From Nautilus pompilius (lineage: Eukaryota > Mollusca > Cephalopoda > Nautilida > Nautilidae): 64,000 bases of DNA. The translations under genes and the position numbers were made by a program. Where the stretch lies: NCBI GenBank assembly GCA_018389105.1, contig JACATO010000591.1, positions 3,443,001-3,507,000 on the forward strand, given 5' to 3'. Positions within the stretch are counted from its first letter, which is position 1, and each line of letters starts with the position of its first letter. A model generated the notes under the pieces. The model worked only from the letters and a program-made list of their open reading frames with translations, did not search any database and had not been told where the DNA came from. Positions 62,699-64,000 of the stretch are shown piece by piece.

Positions 62699-64000
62699 CA
62701 CACCTCACAATGACCAATTCACGCAATGAACACCTGATTGCCACAACACAAACAAGTGACCTGAATCCATACAGTTAAGATGACAGACACCATGTGTCAA
62801 GCTGATAAGAATGACCATGTGAACTATTTCAGCAGTAATAAACACACTGGTGAATTTTGTGTACAAATGTATTTTGATCATAATAAAGCTAATTAAGCAC
62901 CGTTTTGATACTTATGGAGTCTTGTTTGTTGTGGAGTTTAGTAATAAAGTAAAAAAAAACTAACATTCTTTTAATAAAACAAATGATGTGGCATTGCATC
63001 ATTCATCATTATATAATTAGCCTTAGACAAACAAACCAAAATTATTTTGGGATTGTTAATTAGCAGAGTAATGATGACCTGTACAATCTGTATTTTGTTA
63101 AAATTACTTTTTAACACTTGGGATGTTCAAATAAAACCTGGCTGAAATAGCATCCTTATAATGGTATCTGGCCAGGTTTCATTTGAACATTCCAAGTTGT
63201 GATTTTTTTTTCAACTCTTTTTCCAATAACTGTTTGCCTGCCTCTGGGTTCAAGTGATTGAAGTCTACATGTATCTCTTGACAGGTTTAACCACTGCTTA
63301 AAACCCCTGCCAACCATACCTACCTAACTACTTGCTTGTCACAGCTGACAATCTGCAAAGGAATTGTAACTATTAATTAAGATATCAACATTCTCCAAGT
63401 GAGACTTCTGTCTGTCTCTGCCAATGGACATGTTTAAAGAGGGCAACTTATACCATCTGTGCAAAGATAGAAATAGTGTCAGGACATCACAATTTTTTCA
63501 TGTCCTGATCAATCACAGGATATGAATGCTACTTAATACATATGGGCTATCCTCATAAATCCTCTACCTGGAACCCATAAATACAGATTCTGTCAGGAAT
63601 AGGATGCAATCCCACAGATCAAGATTGCTGATTTTAGTGTGTTGGGCTGCACTGCAAAAGATTGACCCCACTCATATTCCATTAATGCTATACATTTCCA
63701 GAATAAATGTTCTTTCAGACATGGACATCTATTTATTGTTTTTCTCTACACTTAACAGAAATATTTTATCAAAACTTTGAAGCCAAGTTTCTTCATTTTC
63801 TTTGTCAGGTATGAGCAAGTTAAAAAATTTTTTAAAAAGTTTGTTAGATGTTAAAATTAGTTTTGTATTAGGTAAAATTTCTCTAAGTCTGTAACTTAGT
63901 TTTCTTACTATCAAACAAACCATATATAACAAGACCTTTCTTGTTTAAATGAACACCAAAATTTTGTTGACATTGAATTCTGATCTCTCACAAAACCTAG
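62699..64000. other. UROC1 upstream flank
   Basis: Expected to hold the UROC1 5' UTR and promoter on the minus strand. No TATA or initiator is obvious. It contains a hairpin MITE (63121-63193); no other gene is recognised up to the right edge. Confidence 0.5.
63121..63193. repeat. 73-bp hairpin MITE, second copy
   Basis: The left arm GGATGTTCAAATAAAACCTG pairs with the inverted right end GGAATGTTCAAATGAAACCT. It shares TGTTCAAATGAAACC with the hairpin at 37532-37604. Confidence 0.75.

Overview
The window is nuclear DNA from an animal. It is AT-rich, with GT-AG introns, long introns full of DNA transposons, one LINE and tRNA-derived SINEs, and no bacterial signatures. Housekeeping proteins are close to vertebrate orthologues, but gene order and repeats are not vertebrate. 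I infer an invertebrate, probably a lophotrochozoan such as a mollusc (weak inference; the species is not identifiable by eye).

Layout, left to right. (1) 1-1866 is intron 1 of a minus-strand gene whose first coding exon (1867-2098) encodes the N-terminus of histidine ammonia-lyase (HAL); the rest lies off the left edge. (2) Only 127 bp away, head-to-head, a small plus-strand gene (2226-2979, with a 3' UTR exon near 5224-5345) looks like the mitochondrial import subunit TOMM6. The gap carries NRF-1-like and ETS-like sites. (3) 5.35-10.95 kb is intergenic. (4) SNRPF (Sm protein F), minus, four exons, 10954-14972; it carries a mariner in intron 2 and a 57/54-bp minisatellite in intron 1. (5) MED20 (Mediator subunit 20), plus, four exons, 15626-18834, divergent from SNRPF. 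(6) A 3.1-kb tail-to-tail gap. (7) UROC1 (urocanate hydratase), minus, 21 coding exons spread over 62698-21942. All exon phases join to one uninterrupted 683-residue frame. (8) 62.7-64 kb is the UROC1 upstream flank.

UROC1 introns hold most of the repeats: a Tc1 element with matching terminal repeats and TA duplications, a Tigger/pogo-like element, piggyBac and MULE remnants, a LINE with two C2HC fingers, and a decayed member of an unclassified gene family with D-D-E-like residues. There is also a 2.8-kb unclassified DNA transposon with a 217-bp hAT MITE nested in it, hairpin MITEs and several SINEs.

How the genes relate: HAL makes urocanate from histidine and UROC1 hydrates urocanate, so consecutive steps of histidine catabolism lie on the same strand about 20 kb apart. 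From memory, human 12q23 has HAL-AMDHD1-CCDC38-SNRPF and human 6p21 has TOMM6-USP49-MED20. The window therefore appears to combine two linkage groups that are separate in humans, with UROC1 added. This is the most interesting biological signal here. No CRISPR, rRNA, convincing tRNA gene or prokaryote-type operon was seen.
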